Part shown: positions 16,725 through 26,047 of the stretch, one piece after another | How the letters are laid out: the number at the start of each line of letters is the position of its first letter | How positions within the stretch are numbered: the stretch's first letter is position 1 | Origin: an uncultured Alteromonadaceae bacterium | GTDB taxonomy: Bacteria > Pseudomonadota > Gammaproteobacteria > Enterobacterales > Alteromonadaceae | DNA: 49,170 bases | NCBI GenBank assembly: GCA_947501935.1 | Contig: CANMXU010000033.1 | Coordinates: 1-49,170 of the forward strand | Direction: 5' to 3' | The notes under the pieces: model-generated | The model's database searches: none | Told to the model about the DNA's origin: nothing | Seen by the model: only the letters and a program-made list of their open reading frames with translations | Made by a program: the position numbers and the translations under genes

Positions 16725-18005
16725 ATGCAAAATTCTGATCAACTATTTAAAGATGCTCAAAACATTATACCAGGTGGCGTAAACTCTCCTGTACGTGCTT
16801 TCAATGGCGTAGGTGGTACACCTTGCTTTATCAAACGTGCTCAAGGCGCTTATATTTATGACGCCGACGACAAAGGTTATATTGACTATGTTGGTTCTTG
16901 GGGACCAATGATTCTAGGCCATAACCATCCTAAAATTTTAGCGGCTGTTATTGAAACCGCACAAAATGGCTTAAGTTTTGGCGCACCAACCGAACTTGAA
17001 ATTACCATGGCTGAAAAAGTACGTGAACTTGTGCCTTCAATGGAAATGTTACGTATGGTGAGCTCGGGCACTGAAGCGACCATGAGCGCTATTCGCCTTG
17101 CTCGTGGTTATACTGGTCGAGACAAAATTTTAAAATTTGAAGGCTGTTACCATGGCCATGCTGACTCATTATTAGTAAAAGCGGGTTCTGGCGCGTTAAC
17201 TTTGGGTGTGCCTAATTCACCAGGTATTCCTGAAGATTTTGCCAAGCATACGCTAACTGTAAGCTACAATAATTTAGACGAAGTTAAGCAAGTTTTTACT
17301 GAATATAAAGACCAAATTGCCTGTATTATTGTTGAACCTGTTGCTGGCAACATGAACTGTATTCCTCCTGTTGAAGGATTTTTAGAAGGTTTACGTACCA
17401 TATGTGACGAGCATAACAGCGTATTAATTCTTGATGAAGTAATGACAGGTTTTCGTGTTGCTTTAGGCGGCGCTCAAGCCCATTACAATGTGGTGCCTGA
17501 CTTAACCACATTAGGTAAAGTGATTGGCGGCGGTATGCCAGTTGGCGCATTTGGCGGTAAAAAAGAAATCATGGATTATATCGCCCCTGTTGGCCCTGTT
17601 TACCAAGCAGGTACCTTATCAGGTAACCCTATTGCTATGGCTGCAGGTTTGGCTGCGCTTAATGAATTATCTGTTGGTAATAAACACGAACAGCTTAGCG
17701 CTGCTACTGAAAAACTCGCGATGGGCTTTAAAGCTGCGGCAGAACGTAATGGCGTATCATTAAGCATTAACTATGTTGGCGCAATGTTTGGTTTCTTCTT
17801 CACTGAGGAAGAAAAAATTACCACCTTTGCACAAGCAACTGCTTGCGACGCTGAGAAATTCAAACGTTTCTTCCACCTAATGTTAGAGGAAGGTGTTTAT
17901 CTTGCTCCTTCAGCTTTTGAAGCAAGTTTCTTATCAACCGCACATACTGAAAAAGAATTAGAGCTAACCTTAGCAGCAGCAGATCGTTGTTTCGCCCAGC
18001 TTTAA
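16725..18005 (+). CDS. hemL: glutamate-1-semialdehyde 2,1-aminomutase
   Basis: This 426-residue PLP enzyme converts glutamate-1-semialdehyde to 5-aminolevulinate, the C5-pathway entry to haem. The PLP lysine is K265 in TLGKVIGGGMPVGAFGG. Upstream motifs GSWGPMILGH, SSGTEATMSAIRLARG and CYHGHADSLLVKAGSG are all intact and the length equals E. coli HemL. It is cytoplasmic. It lies 29 bp after pyrB and ends at a strong terminator. hemE, later in the same pathway, is in this window but far away at 40551. The start codon has only a weak ribosome-binding site. Confidence 0.97.
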   Translation: MQNSDQLFKDAQNIIPGGVNSPVRAFNGVGGTPCFIKRAQGAYIYDADDKGYIDYVGSWGPMILGHNHPKILAAVIETAQNGLSFGAPTELEITMAEKVRELVPSMEMLRMVSSGTEATMSAIRLARGYTGRDKILKFEGCYHGHADSLLVKAGSGALTLGVPNSPGIPEDFAKHTLTVSYNNLDEVKQVFTEYKDQIACIIVEPVAGNMNCIPPVEGFLEGLRTICDEHNSVLILDEVMTGFRVALGGAQAHYNVVPDLTTLGKVIGGGMPVGAFGGKKEIMDYIAPVGPVYQAGTLSGNPIAMAAGLAALNELSVGNKHEQLSAATEKLAMGFKAAAERNGVSLSINYVGAMFGFFFTEEEKITTFAQATACDAEKFKRFFHLMLEEGVYLAPSAFEASFLSTAHTEKELELTLAAADRCFAQL

Positions 18006-18033
18006 TATATTTTAACGATAGCGTATGATTTTA

Positions 18034-18069
18034 GGCCTAAATGCTCACGCATTTAGGTCTTTTTATTTT
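18034..18069 (+). terminator. rho-independent terminator after hemL
   Basis: Stem CCTAAATGC/GCATTTAGG (18036-18044, 18049-18057), extended by G-C and G-U pairs, with loop TCAC and a following T-rich tract. Confidence 0.9.
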
Positions 18070-18101
18070 CGCCTATTTATTTTTACATTACGGAACTGAC
18101 T

Positions 18102-18521
18102 ATGTGGCAACAAGCTGAATTTACTTTAAAAGCACGCAAACGAGGTTTTCATTTGATCACCGACGAAGTTAATCAGCAATTGGCACAATTGCCACTGATA
18201 AATTGCGGCCTAGTACATTTATTCATTAAGCACTCTTCTGCTTCGCTAACTATAAATGAAAATGCCGACCCGACCGTTAGAACCGATATGGAGTCGCACT
18301 TTAATAAATTTGTTCCAGAAAATGCCCCATATTATCGTCACACCTATGAAGGCTCTGACGATATGCCAGCACATATTAAAGCCAGTACCTTAGGTAGCAG
18401 CATTACTATTCCTGTGAGTAAAGGACAATTAAATATGGGCATTTGGCAAGGTATTTATCTAGGCGAACACCGTGACTCTGGCGGCAGTAGAACCTTGGTA
18501 TTAACCTTACAGGGCGAGTAG
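18102..18521 (+). CDS. yjbQ: YjbQ/UPF0047 family protein
   Basis: This 139-residue single-domain protein covers the whole UPF0047 fold. Signature segments are LVHLFIKHSSASLTINENAD, DMPAHIKASTLGSS and MGIWQGIYLGEHRDSGGSRT. The family has been linked to weak thiamine-phosphate synthase activity in E. coli YjbQ, but the physiological role is unsettled. It is cytoplasmic and probably trimeric, as in solved family members. It starts after the hemL terminator and converges with alr. A heptamer repeat array lies in the 54 bp between the two stop codons. Confidence 0.9.
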   Translation: MWQQAEFTLKARKRGFHLITDEVNQQLAQLPLINCGLVHLFIKHSSASLTINENADPTVRTDMESHFNKFVPENAPYYRHTYEGSDDMPAHIKASTLGSSITIPVSKGQLNMGIWQGIYLGEHRDSGGSRTLVLTLQGE

Positions 18522-18529
18522 TTGTTTTT

Positions 18530-18578
18530 GGCTTTGAGCTTTTACCTTATAACTTTCGGCTTCTAGCTTTCGGCTCTA
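18530..18578. repeat. degenerate 7-bp tandem repeat between yjbQ and alr
   Basis: Seven consecutive heptamers read GGCTTTG, AGCTTTT, ACCTTAT, AACTTTC, GGCTTCT, AGCTTTC and GGCTCTA. The consensus is about RRCTTYY. The last unit covers the alr stop codon. A second array with the same phase and consensus lies at 31826-31860. Confidence 0.65.
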
Positions 18579-19679
18579 AAGTACTTCTATTTGTACGCGG
18601 CGGGTAATATTACATAAAAGCTCGTAAGGAATAGTTTCAGCATGCTCGGCAATTTCTTCAACTGGTAAGCCTTTACCCCAAAGGGTCGCGATATCACCAA
18701 TATTATCTTGTGGATTTTTGCCTAAATCAACGGTGATCATGTCCATAGCAACACGGCCAACAAGCGGTACTTTTCTGCCATTAATTAATACTGGCGTGCC
18801 ATTATTAGCGTGGCGCGGATAACCGTCACCATAACCAATAGCAATAACGCCAATCGTGGTTTCTTGCTCACTCACCCAAGCTCCGCCGTAACCTACCGCC
18901 TCACCAGAAGGTATAGTGCGAATGGCAATAAGGCTCGACTGTAAGGTCATCACAGGCTCAATACCTATGTGCTTGGCGCTATATTCTGGCGACATCATTG
19001 GCGAAACGCCATAAAGCATTAAGCCCGGACGTAACCATTGATAATGACTTTGCGGCCAAGCATAACAACCGGCAGAATTTGCCATTGAGCGCTGCTCGGT
19101 ATGTTTTTTGGTGATGTGCTCAAAAAGGGCAATTTGTTTTGTTGTCGCTAAGTTATCTTTTTCATCAGCACATGCCATATGACTCATTAAAATAAGGTCA
19201 TCTTGCACGTTATTAGATTGGGTCAGCTGCTGGTAATAATGGTCAAAGTCATCTGGATTAATACCTAAACGATGCATGCCAGTATCAATTTTAAGCCAAA
19301 CTTTTAACGGTTTTTCTATAACCAAATCTGGATTAGTGATCGCCGCTAACTGTTCATGGTTATGTATAATGGTTTGAAAATTATTAACCGCAAGAATGGG
19401 TAAGTCATCAGGGTCAAAAAAGCCTTCAAGTAAGACAATAGGTTTTACTACACCAGCAGCTCTTAGCGCTAAGGCTTCATCGATACGAGCCACACCAAAA
19501 GCGTCAGCTTGCTCGTCATGACCAATAAGCGTTTTGGCAATTCTTTCTAAACCATGACCATAAGCATTAGCCTTAAGCACAGCTAAAATTTTAGCCTGCG
19601 GCGCTAACGCTTTAATTACATGAAAATTATTGATTAAAGCTTGGCGATCAATAAATGCTGTTGCCGTTCGTAAACTCAT
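18576..19679 (-). CDS. alr: alanine racemase
   Basis: This 367-residue PLP enzyme interconverts L- and D-alanine for peptidoglycan. The PLP lysine is K36 in VLKANAYGHG. The second catalytic base, the Tyr of the GYGGAW motif, is present in the C-terminal half, as are IGYGDGYPR and GRVAMDMITVDLG. The length matches E. coli Alr/DadX. It lies 49 bp downstream of dnaB on the same strand, the same order as dnaB-alr in E. coli, so it is probably co-transcribed. Its 3' end enters a heptamer repeat array. Confidence 0.96.
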   Translation of the reverse strand: MSLRTATAFIDRQALINNFHVIKALAPQAKILAVLKANAYGHGLERIAKTLIGHDEQADAFGVARIDEALALRAAGVVKPIVLLEGFFDPDDLPILAVNNFQTIIHNHEQLAAITNPDLVIEKPLKVWLKIDTGMHRLGINPDDFDHYYQQLTQSNNVQDDLILMSHMACADEKDNLATTKQIALFEHITKKHTEQRSMANSAGCYAWPQSHYQWLRPGLMLYGVSPMMSPEYSAKHIGIEPVMTLQSSLIAIRTIPSGEAVGYGGAWVSEQETTIGVIAIGYGDGYPRHANNGTPVLINGRKVPLVGRVAMDMITVDLGKNPQDNIGDIATLWGKGLPVEEIAEHAETIPYELLCNITRRVQIEVL

Positions 19680-19728
19680 CAGGTGGCTATAACTCTTGCT
19701 TAGGTGTTAACAGCTTAATGCTGCACAA

Positions 19729-21165
19729 TTAATCTTCTTCCAGTACATGGGTACCGGCGTAGTTATCAAAACGTGAGAATTGACCTTGGAAGGTCAGCGG
19801 TACACGACCAATAGGTCCGTTACGCTGCTTACCGATAATAATTTCTGCCATGCCTTTAAATTCTGAATCGTCGTGATAAACCTCATCACGGTAAATAAAC
19901 ATGATTAAATCGGCATCTTGCTCGATTGAACCTGACTCACGTAAATCTGAGTTAATTGGGCGTTTATCAGAACGTTGCTCCAAGCCACGGTTTAGCTGAG
20001 AAAGTGCGACAACTGGCACTTGTAATTCTTTCGCTAAGGCTTTTAATGAACGGGAAATTTCGGCAATTTCTAAAGTACGATTATCTGAAAATTGTGGTGC
20101 GCGCATTAGCTGTAAATAATCGATCATGATCATGCTAATACCGCCGTGATCACGGGCAATACGGCGTGCTCTTGAACGCACATCGGTTGGCGTTAAACCA
20201 GCCGCGTCATCTATATACATTTTACCGCTTTCAATTAACAACCCCATGGTTGATGACAAGCGTGCCCAGTCTTCATCTTCTAATTGCCCTGTACGAATTT
20301 TGGTTTGATCAATGCGGCCAAGCGAGGCTAGCATCCTCATCATCAGCTGTTCTGACGGCATCTCTAAACTGAATATTAGCGCAGGATAGTCTTGAGTCAT
20401 GGCGGCATGTTCAGCCAAGTTCATCGCAAAAGTGGTTTTACCCATTGAAGGACGCGCGGCAACGATGATTAAATCTGATTTTTGTAAACCTGCGGTCATT
20501 TTGTCTAAATCAGCAAAACCACTAGGTACACCGGTAACACCGCCGGTAGGTGCTGAACATAGCTTTTCAATACGATCGACGGTTTTTTCTAAAATTGAGG
20601 TAAGGTTTTCTGGGCCTTCAGATTTATTAGCACGTTGCTCAGCAATGGCAAAAACTTTAGTTTCAGCAAAATCGAGTAACTCCGCACTAGTACGCCCTTG
20701 CGTATCATAACCGGCTTCAGCAATTTCATTAGCTACCGAGATCATTTCACGCGTTACCGCACGTTCGCGAACAATGTCGCCATAAGCAGTAATGTTCGCT
20801 GCACTTGGGGTGTTTTTCATCATTTCAGCAAGATAAACAAAACCACCAGCGTCTTCTAATTGCTGTTCGTTCTCTAAGCTTTCAGATAAGGTAATTAAAT
20901 CAACTGGATTACCTAGCTCAATTAATGCACCAATGCGTTCAAAAATAATACGATGCGAACGCGAATAAAAATCTCGAGCAACTACTTTTTCGCTCACTCG
21001 ATCCCAGGTTTCATTATCAAGTAACAAACCACCAAGCACAGACTGTTCGGCCTCAAGCGAATGAGGAGGAACTTTTAAGTCATCCATTTGTTTATCACGA
21101 GCAAACGACTTATCACGACTAAATGATTTATCTTTTGAAAACTTTCCTGCCTTTACTTCGGCCAT
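19729..21165 (-). CDS. dnaB: replicative DNA helicase DnaB
   Basis: This 478-residue hexameric helicase has an N-terminal primase-interacting domain (KVPPHSLEAEQSVLGGLLLD) and a RecA-like domain with Walker A ARPSMGKTTF, Walker B-type MIMIDYLQLM, and the downstream SLKALAKELQVPVVALSQLN and SDLRESGSIEQDAD motifs. I start it at the ATG at 21163-21165, which has AAAGGTG six bases upstream. An ATG 27 bases earlier lacks one. The N-terminal tail has an internal repeat (KDKSF, RDKSF, RDK), but its length is near that of E. coli. No intein is present. It forms a probable operon with alr. Confidence 0.97.
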   Translation of the reverse strand: MAEVKAGKFSKDKSFSRDKSFARDKQMDDLKVPPHSLEAEQSVLGGLLLDNETWDRVSEKVVARDFYSRSHRIIFERIGALIELGNPVDLITLSESLENEQQLEDAGGFVYLAEMMKNTPSAANITAYGDIVRERAVTREMISVANEIAEAGYDTQGRTSAELLDFAETKVFAIAEQRANKSEGPENLTSILEKTVDRIEKLCSAPTGGVTGVPSGFADLDKMTAGLQKSDLIIVAARPSMGKTTFAMNLAEHAAMTQDYPALIFSLEMPSEQLMMRMLASLGRIDQTKIRTGQLEDEDWARLSSTMGLLIESGKMYIDDAAGLTPTDVRSRARRIARDHGGISMIMIDYLQLMRAPQFSDNRTLEIAEISRSLKALAKELQVPVVALSQLNRGLEQRSDKRPINSDLRESGSIEQDADLIMFIYRDEVYHDDSEFKGMAEIIIGKQRNGPIGRVPLTFQGQFSRFDNYAGTHVLEED

Positions 21166-21493
21166 TACTACACCTTTGAAACGTTCATGCACACAATAAA
21201 ATTATTTCACAGCCTCTTACATGGGCCAAAAACAACAATACGATCAGGTCGGCTAATGTAGCAGATTATCAAGTCAATTTACATCAAAAAGCCAATAGTT
21301 CAACCAATGTGAACTGAGCTATAACTGAAGGAAAACACAAGATAACATTAAGTTTCACTTATATTTTAAGAGCTGATATGCTGAAAATTAATTTTTAATA
21401 ACTCCTATAGACTTAACTGCACATTCATACCACCTTGAATGATATAGGAATATAGCTTGTTGATATTGAAACATCTACCCAAAAGGACCTTGC
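21166..21493. promoter_or_regulatory. divergent promoter region of dnaB and the GH20 gene
   Basis: This is about 330 bp between divergent genes with no coding potential seen. It should contain both promoters. I could not pick a convincing operator or -35/-10 pair by eye. Confidence 0.35.
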
Positions 21494-23194
21494 ATGACCT
21501 TCAAAAAATTTACCGCCATATTCGTTCTCAGCATAGGGTTATTTGCTTGTAATACTGTTGATGAAAAAACACTTGCTCACCATACGGCTGTGCCTTCTAC
21601 CACTGCCATGGCAACAATAAAGCCAACCATTAATATTATTCCCGAGCCTGCAGAATTGGTTATAAATAAAGGCTCTTTTCATTTAAATAGCGCCACTAAA
21701 ATAATTGCCGACGAGCATGAACAAAGTACCGCCCTTTACTTTCAGCAATATTTAGCAAACGCAACAGGTTCACAGTTAGTTATAACCAGCGATAATAGCA
21801 ACTTAAGCAATACCATTATTTTTCAAATCAACACTACCTTAGCAAAAACATTAGGTGATGAAGGCTATAAGCTCACCGTTACATCAGAAAATATTGTTAT
21901 AGCAGCTTCAGCGCCAGCAGGACTTTTTTATGGTGTGCAAACCATCAGGCAGTTATTACCAAATAGCCTAGAACAAAAGAACAACAAAACACCGCTTAAT
22001 TTTACCCTAGCAAATATGAAAATTACCGATAAACCGCAATATGCTTGGCGCTCTTTTATGTTTGACGAGGCCAGATTTTTACATGGCAAAAAAGCGGTTT
22101 ATAAGTTGTTAGATCAAATGGCCTTATTGAAAATGAATAAATTTCATTGGCACTTAACCGACCACGAAGGCTGGCGCTTAGAAATAAAACAATACCCGAA
22201 ACTAACCTCGGTTGGCGCTTATCGCACCGACAGCCAAAGTGGCGGTACACAAGAATGGAACAGCAAAACCTTTATTGGCGAACCTCATGGCGGTTTTTAT
22301 ACTCAAGAAGACGTTAAAGAAGTGCTTGAATATGCTCAGCAATTACATATTAGCGTTATTCCAGAAATTGAAATGCCCGGTCATTCCGCTGCAGCCATTG
22401 CCGCTTACCCTTGGTTAGGCACTGACACTAAAGCGATTGACGTACCTACTCGCTTTGGCAAACATAAAGCAGTTTATAATATTGCCGACCCACGAGTTGT
22501 TGAATTTAACAAAAACGTGCTTGATGAAGTAATGGCATTATTTCCCTCTAAAGTCATTCATATTGGCGGCGATGAAGTATTGTTTGATCATTGGAAAGCC
22601 TCAGATGAAATTAATCAGTTAATGAGAGACAAAAACTTAACCAGCTATGCTGAACTACAAGTCGACTTTACCAATACCATTTCACAATACCTTAATAGTA
22701 AAGGGCGTCGCATGATGGGTTGGAACGATATTTTAGGTGGCAACGTACATAATTGGCAAAAATCAGATGACGTTAAAGTAAATAACAAGTTAGCCCAAAA
22801 CTCCATTATTCATTTTTGGAAAGGTGATACCAAATTATTAACTAAAGCCCTTGATGACGGCTATCAAATAGTTAACGCGCTACACACTAGAACCTACCTT
22901 GATTATACCTACAAGATGATCAGCGTTAAAAAAGCCTATAATTTCAACCCTGTCCCTAAAGGAATATCAGCAAAGCAACAAGAAAATATTTTAGGTATTT
23001 CTTGCCAAATGTGGGGCGAGTTTATTCCCACCATAAAAAAAATGGAAAACCTCGTTTACCCGCGTATTGCCGCTTATGCCGAAGTTGCTTGGACTTCACC
23101 AAGTAATAAAAACTACCCACGCTTTGAGCAAAAGCTTAATGGCTTGAAAAAGCGCTGGGATGTGCAAGACATTGCTTATCACCGCAATAAATAA
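21494..23194 (+). CDS. beta-N-acetylhexosaminidase (GH20), predicted lipoprotein
   Basis: This 566-residue enzyme has a lipoprotein signal (SIGLFAC, Cys19). An alpha/beta GH20b-type domain (about 50-180, with INIIPEPAEL and PAGLFYGVQTIRQLLP) is followed by the GH20 TIM barrel. The catalytic pair D360-E361 is in HIGGDEV, used in substrate-assisted hydrolysis of terminal GlcNAc/GalNAc. Other motifs are MNKFHWHLTDHEGWR and IPEIEMPGHSAAAI. It is probably anchored on the outer membrane and acts on chitin oligosaccharides or glycans. AAGGA precedes the ATG. It is monocistronic with a shared terminator. No chitin or GlcNAc catabolic genes adjoin it. Confidence 0.94.
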   Translation: MTFKKFTAIFVLSIGLFACNTVDEKTLAHHTAVPSTTAMATIKPTINIIPEPAELVINKGSFHLNSATKIIADEHEQSTALYFQQYLANATGSQLVITSDNSNLSNTIIFQINTTLAKTLGDEGYKLTVTSENIVIAASAPAGLFYGVQTIRQLLPNSLEQKNNKTPLNFTLANMKITDKPQYAWRSFMFDEARFLHGKKAVYKLLDQMALLKMNKFHWHLTDHEGWRLEIKQYPKLTSVGAYRTDSQSGGTQEWNSKTFIGEPHGGFYTQEDVKEVLEYAQQLHISVIPEIEMPGHSAAAIAAYPWLGTDTKAIDVPTRFGKHKAVYNIADPRVVEFNKNVLDEVMALFPSKVIHIGGDEVLFDHWKASDEINQLMRDKNLTSYAELQVDFTNTISQYLNSKGRRMMGWNDILGGNVHNWQKSDDVKVNNKLAQNSIIHFWKGDTKLLTKALDDGYQIVNALHTRTYLDYTYKMISVKKAYNFNPVPKGISAKQQENILGISCQMWGEFIPTIKKMENLVYPRIAAYAEVAWTSPSNKNYPRFEQKLNGLKKRWDVQDIAYHRNK

Positions 23195-23230
23195 CCAACC
23201 AGGCAGCACGGAGCCTATAATTCAGCCATA

Positions 23231-23257
23231 AAAAAAGCGCCATATAGGCGCTTTTTT
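23231..23257. terminator. bidirectional rho-independent terminator
   Basis: Perfect 11-bp arms AAAAAAGCGCC / GGCGCTTTTTT around ATATA. It ends both the GH20 gene (plus) and rpmE (minus). Confidence 0.93.
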
Positions 23258-23277
23258 CTTCGGCGTTTAAAGCGAAA

Positions 23278-23490
23278 TTACTTCGCGCTAAGTGCACCAA
23301 AACGTTTGTTGAATTTATCAACACGACCACCAGTTTCAGCAGCTTTTTGCTTACCAGTGTAGAATGGGTGACATTCTGAACAAACATCTAAATGAATATC
23401 TTTACCGCGAGTTGAGCGAGTCTCGATAACGTTACCACAAGAACAATTTGCTTTGATCGCTACGTAATTAGGATGAATACCGTCTTTCAT
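23278..23490 (-). CDS. rpmE: 50S ribosomal protein L31 (zinc-binding form)
   Basis: This is 70 residues starting MKDGIHPNYVAIKANCSCGN at the ATG at 23488-23490, with AGAGGTA upstream. The frame is open 17 codons further but that part has no family similarity. It has the zinc-ligand cysteines of the C+ form (CSC near residue 16-18 and CSEC near residue 37-40), so it is RpmE rather than the zinc-free YkgM type that Zur often controls. It is divergent from priA, as in E. coli. Confidence 0.96.
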   Translation of the reverse strand: MKDGIHPNYVAIKANCSCGNVIETRSTRGKDIHLDVCSECHPFYTGKQKAAETGGRVDKFNKRFGALSAK

Positions 23491-23610
23491 GGGATACCTC
23501 TGTAAGGCCGTATCGCCACTTAGTCTATTGCTAAGCACCATACGAGTTAAAAAATAATGGGGGCGAATAATAAAGGATCAAATAACCAACCGCAACCTAA
23601 ATCGGCAATT

Positions 23611-23622
23611 TTTTGTACAAAA
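23611..23622. promoter_or_regulatory. palindrome between rpmE and priA
   Basis: TTTTGTACAAAA is a perfect 12-bp palindrome in the divergent intergenic region. It is similar in core to the site at 11008-11023. Function is not shown. Confidence 0.25.
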
Positions 23623-23711
23623 TACATATTTACTGAGTCAAATACAATTGTTGCTTGGCAGCATCGCTTAAGCAGGTCAAAATAGCGGCCTAGTTTATAA
23701 AAAGAAATGTC

Positions 23712-25913
23712 ATGTCTGCACAGTATTTACAAGTGGCCATTCCAGTGCCAATGCGACAATTATTCACCTATAAAGTCCCTGAAAATTTTTCTGGTACTAT
23801 TAATATTGGTGAACGCGTTATTGTGCCTTTTGGTAATCGGCAAGTCATCGGCATAGTGCTGGAATTACAAGACCACTGTGATGTGCCAGTAAATAAGCTA
23901 AAAAGTATACTCTCGCAAGTTAATGATAATTATCATTTTGACGCGCCGCTGCTAACTTTTTTACGCCGCTGCGCAGATTATTATCATCACCCGTTAGGTG
24001 ATGTATTCCAACAAGCACTACCGGTTTTACTTAGGCAAATTAAACAACCTGATGTTGCGCCAACTATGTTGTGGCACGCGGTAGAAGAGCCTGATAGCGA
24101 AGCAATAGCCAAGCTAGAAAAACGCGCATCAAAGCAATTAGCGCTCTATCAACTAATAAATTCTCATCAAGGTTTGTCATGGCCTGAACTGCGCACCTTA
24201 AGTTTCACTAAAACACAATTAAATGCCTTAGTAGATAAAAACTTAATTTGTGAACAGCCAGCACCTGTCACTCAATTTTTATGGCGGGAACAAGCACTGC
24301 AAAGTGGCAACAGGCTTAACTTGTCGGTTGAGCAAGCCATTATTGTTACGGCCATCAAGCAAACTCAGCATCAATTTTCTTGTCATTTAATTGAAGGGGT
24401 TACCGGCAGCGGTAAAACTGAAGTTTACTTACAGGCGATGGAAGATGTACTGGCTAATAACAAACAAGTTTTAGTATTAGTGCCCGAAATTGGCTTAACG
24501 CCGCAAACCTTAAGCCGCTTTGAACAGCGCTTTACTGTGCCGATATATTTGCATCATTCTGGTTTAAACGACAAAGAGCGCCTTGATACTTGGCTTAACG
24601 CCCAACGCGGCAGTGCGGCAATTATTATTGGCACGCGATCGGCTATTTTTACGCCGCTGCATAAACTAGGGCTTATTATTGTTGATGAAGAGCACGACGG
24701 CTCTTTTAAACAGCAAGACAGTTTTCGCTATAACGGTCGAGATATTGCTATTTTGCGCGCTCGCCAACTTAATATTCCTATCGTCTTAGGCAGCGCTACG
24801 CCTAGCTTTGAAAGTTTGCAAAATGCTTTGTCTGGAAAATATCATTATCACCAATTATTAAAACGCGCCGGTAAAAGCACGAAAGCCAAAATAGAAATTG
24901 TTGATATGGTTAATCAGCCAACCGAATTTGGTTTATCGTCAAATATAAAACTGGCGATGAAGCAAACTCTAGCCCGTGGCGAGCAGGTATTATTATTTTT
25001 AAATCGTCGAGGTTATGCGCCAGCGATTAATTGTAAGGAATGCCATTGGATAGCAGACTGCCAACGCTGCGATAAACCTTATACTTTGCACCAAGGCCAG
25101 CAATTATTAATTTGTCACCACTGCGGCAGTCAAAAACGTATTCCGCACCAATGCCCAAGTTGTGGCAGTCCGCGTATTGTTCCTGTTGGTCAAGGCACTG
25201 AGCAATTAGAGCATAGAATAACCGAGTTATTCAGTGATTATAGCGTGGTAAGAATTGACCGCGACAGCACTCGCCGCAAAGGTGAATTGGCAAAACTATT
25301 ACAAGAAGTCACTGAGAATAAACACCAACTGTTAATTGGCACGCAAATGCTGGCCAAAGGTCACCACTTTCCTAATGTTACTTTGGTCGTTATGTTAGAT
25401 GTTGACGGCGCATTATTTAGCTATGATTTTCGCGCCGCCGAACACATGGCGCAATTATTAGTACAAGTGGCAGGGCGCGCTGGCCGCGAAAGTAAACCCG
25501 GTAAAGTGATGGTGCAAAGTCACTACCCTGATCACCCGCTCCTGCAAGATTTAGTACATAACGGCTATAACCATTTTGCTAAACAAGGGCTAATTGAGCG
25601 GCAACAAGCCCTATTGCCACCTTTTACCTTTCAAGCGCTGTTTCGCGCCGATGCTAATTATCCTTCGTATCCTGAAAAATTTATTCGCCAGTTATGCCAA
25701 GTACGTTATGACGGCTGTGAACTAGCAGGTCCTATTCCAGCAGCTATGGAAAAAAAAGCTGGAAAATATCGTTATCACCTTATTGTGCAAGCCAAATCAC
25801 GCAAAGCATTGCATCTTGGTATTCATGCTATTTTGCAGCAAATCGCGGTAAGTGAATTATTGGGTAAAGTGCGCTGGTCGGTAGATATCGACCCTATAGA
25901 TTTAAGTTGGTAG
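23712..25913 (+). CDS. priA: primosomal helicase PriA
   Basis: This 733-residue 3'-5' helicase restarts stalled replication forks. It has an N-terminal DNA-binding domain (about 1-105), helicase lobe 1 with Walker A GVTGSGKTEVYL (about 229-240) and DEEH box (about 323-327), and a two-zinc insertion (CKECHWIADCQRC then CHHCG and CPSCG). Helicase lobe 2 has GTQMLAKGHHFPNVTLV and QVAGRAGR, followed by the C-terminal domain. The length equals E. coli PriA (732). The nearby ATG at 23707 is out of frame. The order rpmE<>priA-ftsN-hslV-hslU matches the enterobacterial one, except that no cytR gene lies between priA and ftsN. Confidence 0.97.
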   Translation: MSAQYLQVAIPVPMRQLFTYKVPENFSGTINIGERVIVPFGNRQVIGIVLELQDHCDVPVNKLKSILSQVNDNYHFDAPLLTFLRRCADYYHHPLGDVFQQALPVLLRQIKQPDVAPTMLWHAVEEPDSEAIAKLEKRASKQLALYQLINSHQGLSWPELRTLSFTKTQLNALVDKNLICEQPAPVTQFLWREQALQSGNRLNLSVEQAIIVTAIKQTQHQFSCHLIEGVTGSGKTEVYLQAMEDVLANNKQVLVLVPEIGLTPQTLSRFEQRFTVPIYLHHSGLNDKERLDTWLNAQRGSAAIIIGTRSAIFTPLHKLGLIIVDEEHDGSFKQQDSFRYNGRDIAILRARQLNIPIVLGSATPSFESLQNALSGKYHYHQLLKRAGKSTKAKIEIVDMVNQPTEFGLSSNIKLAMKQTLARGEQVLLFLNRRGYAPAINCKECHWIADCQRCDKPYTLHQGQQLLICHHCGSQKRIPHQCPSCGSPRIVPVGQGTEQLEHRITELFSDYSVVRIDRDSTRRKGELAKLLQEVTENKHQLLIGTQMLAKGHHFPNVTLVVMLDVDGALFSYDFRAAEHMAQLLVQVAGRAGRESKPGKVMVQSHYPDHPLLQDLVHNGYNHFAKQGLIERQQALLPPFTFQALFRADANYPSYPEKFIRQLCQVRYDGCELAGPIPAAMEKKAGKYRYHLIVQAKSRKALHLGIHAILQQIAVSELLGKVRWSVDIDPIDLSW

Positions 25914-26047
25914 GTTACTTTTCCCTCTTAATAATCTGACTTAATAAATACTTACATTCACTGCTTAACAAAAAACTGTAAATTTAAACTATTTTCGCTA
26001 GAATGGTTCGAATCGAATAGTGTTTTTCTCCTGGTATAAAATTTCCC

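Noticed and set aside
19729..21165. Possible intein in dnaB
   Set aside because: The Walker A region and downstream helicase motifs are contiguous and the length is normal.
21060..21165. Unusual N-terminal repeat in DnaB (KDKSF/RDKSF/RDK)
   Set aside because: The tail is similar in length to that of E. coli DnaB and variable in the family; not a strong sign of new function.
25990..26025. GGTTCGAATC-like sequence resembling a tRNA T-arm
   Set aside because: No acceptor, D or anticodon arms can be built around it; it is part of the ftsN upstream region.
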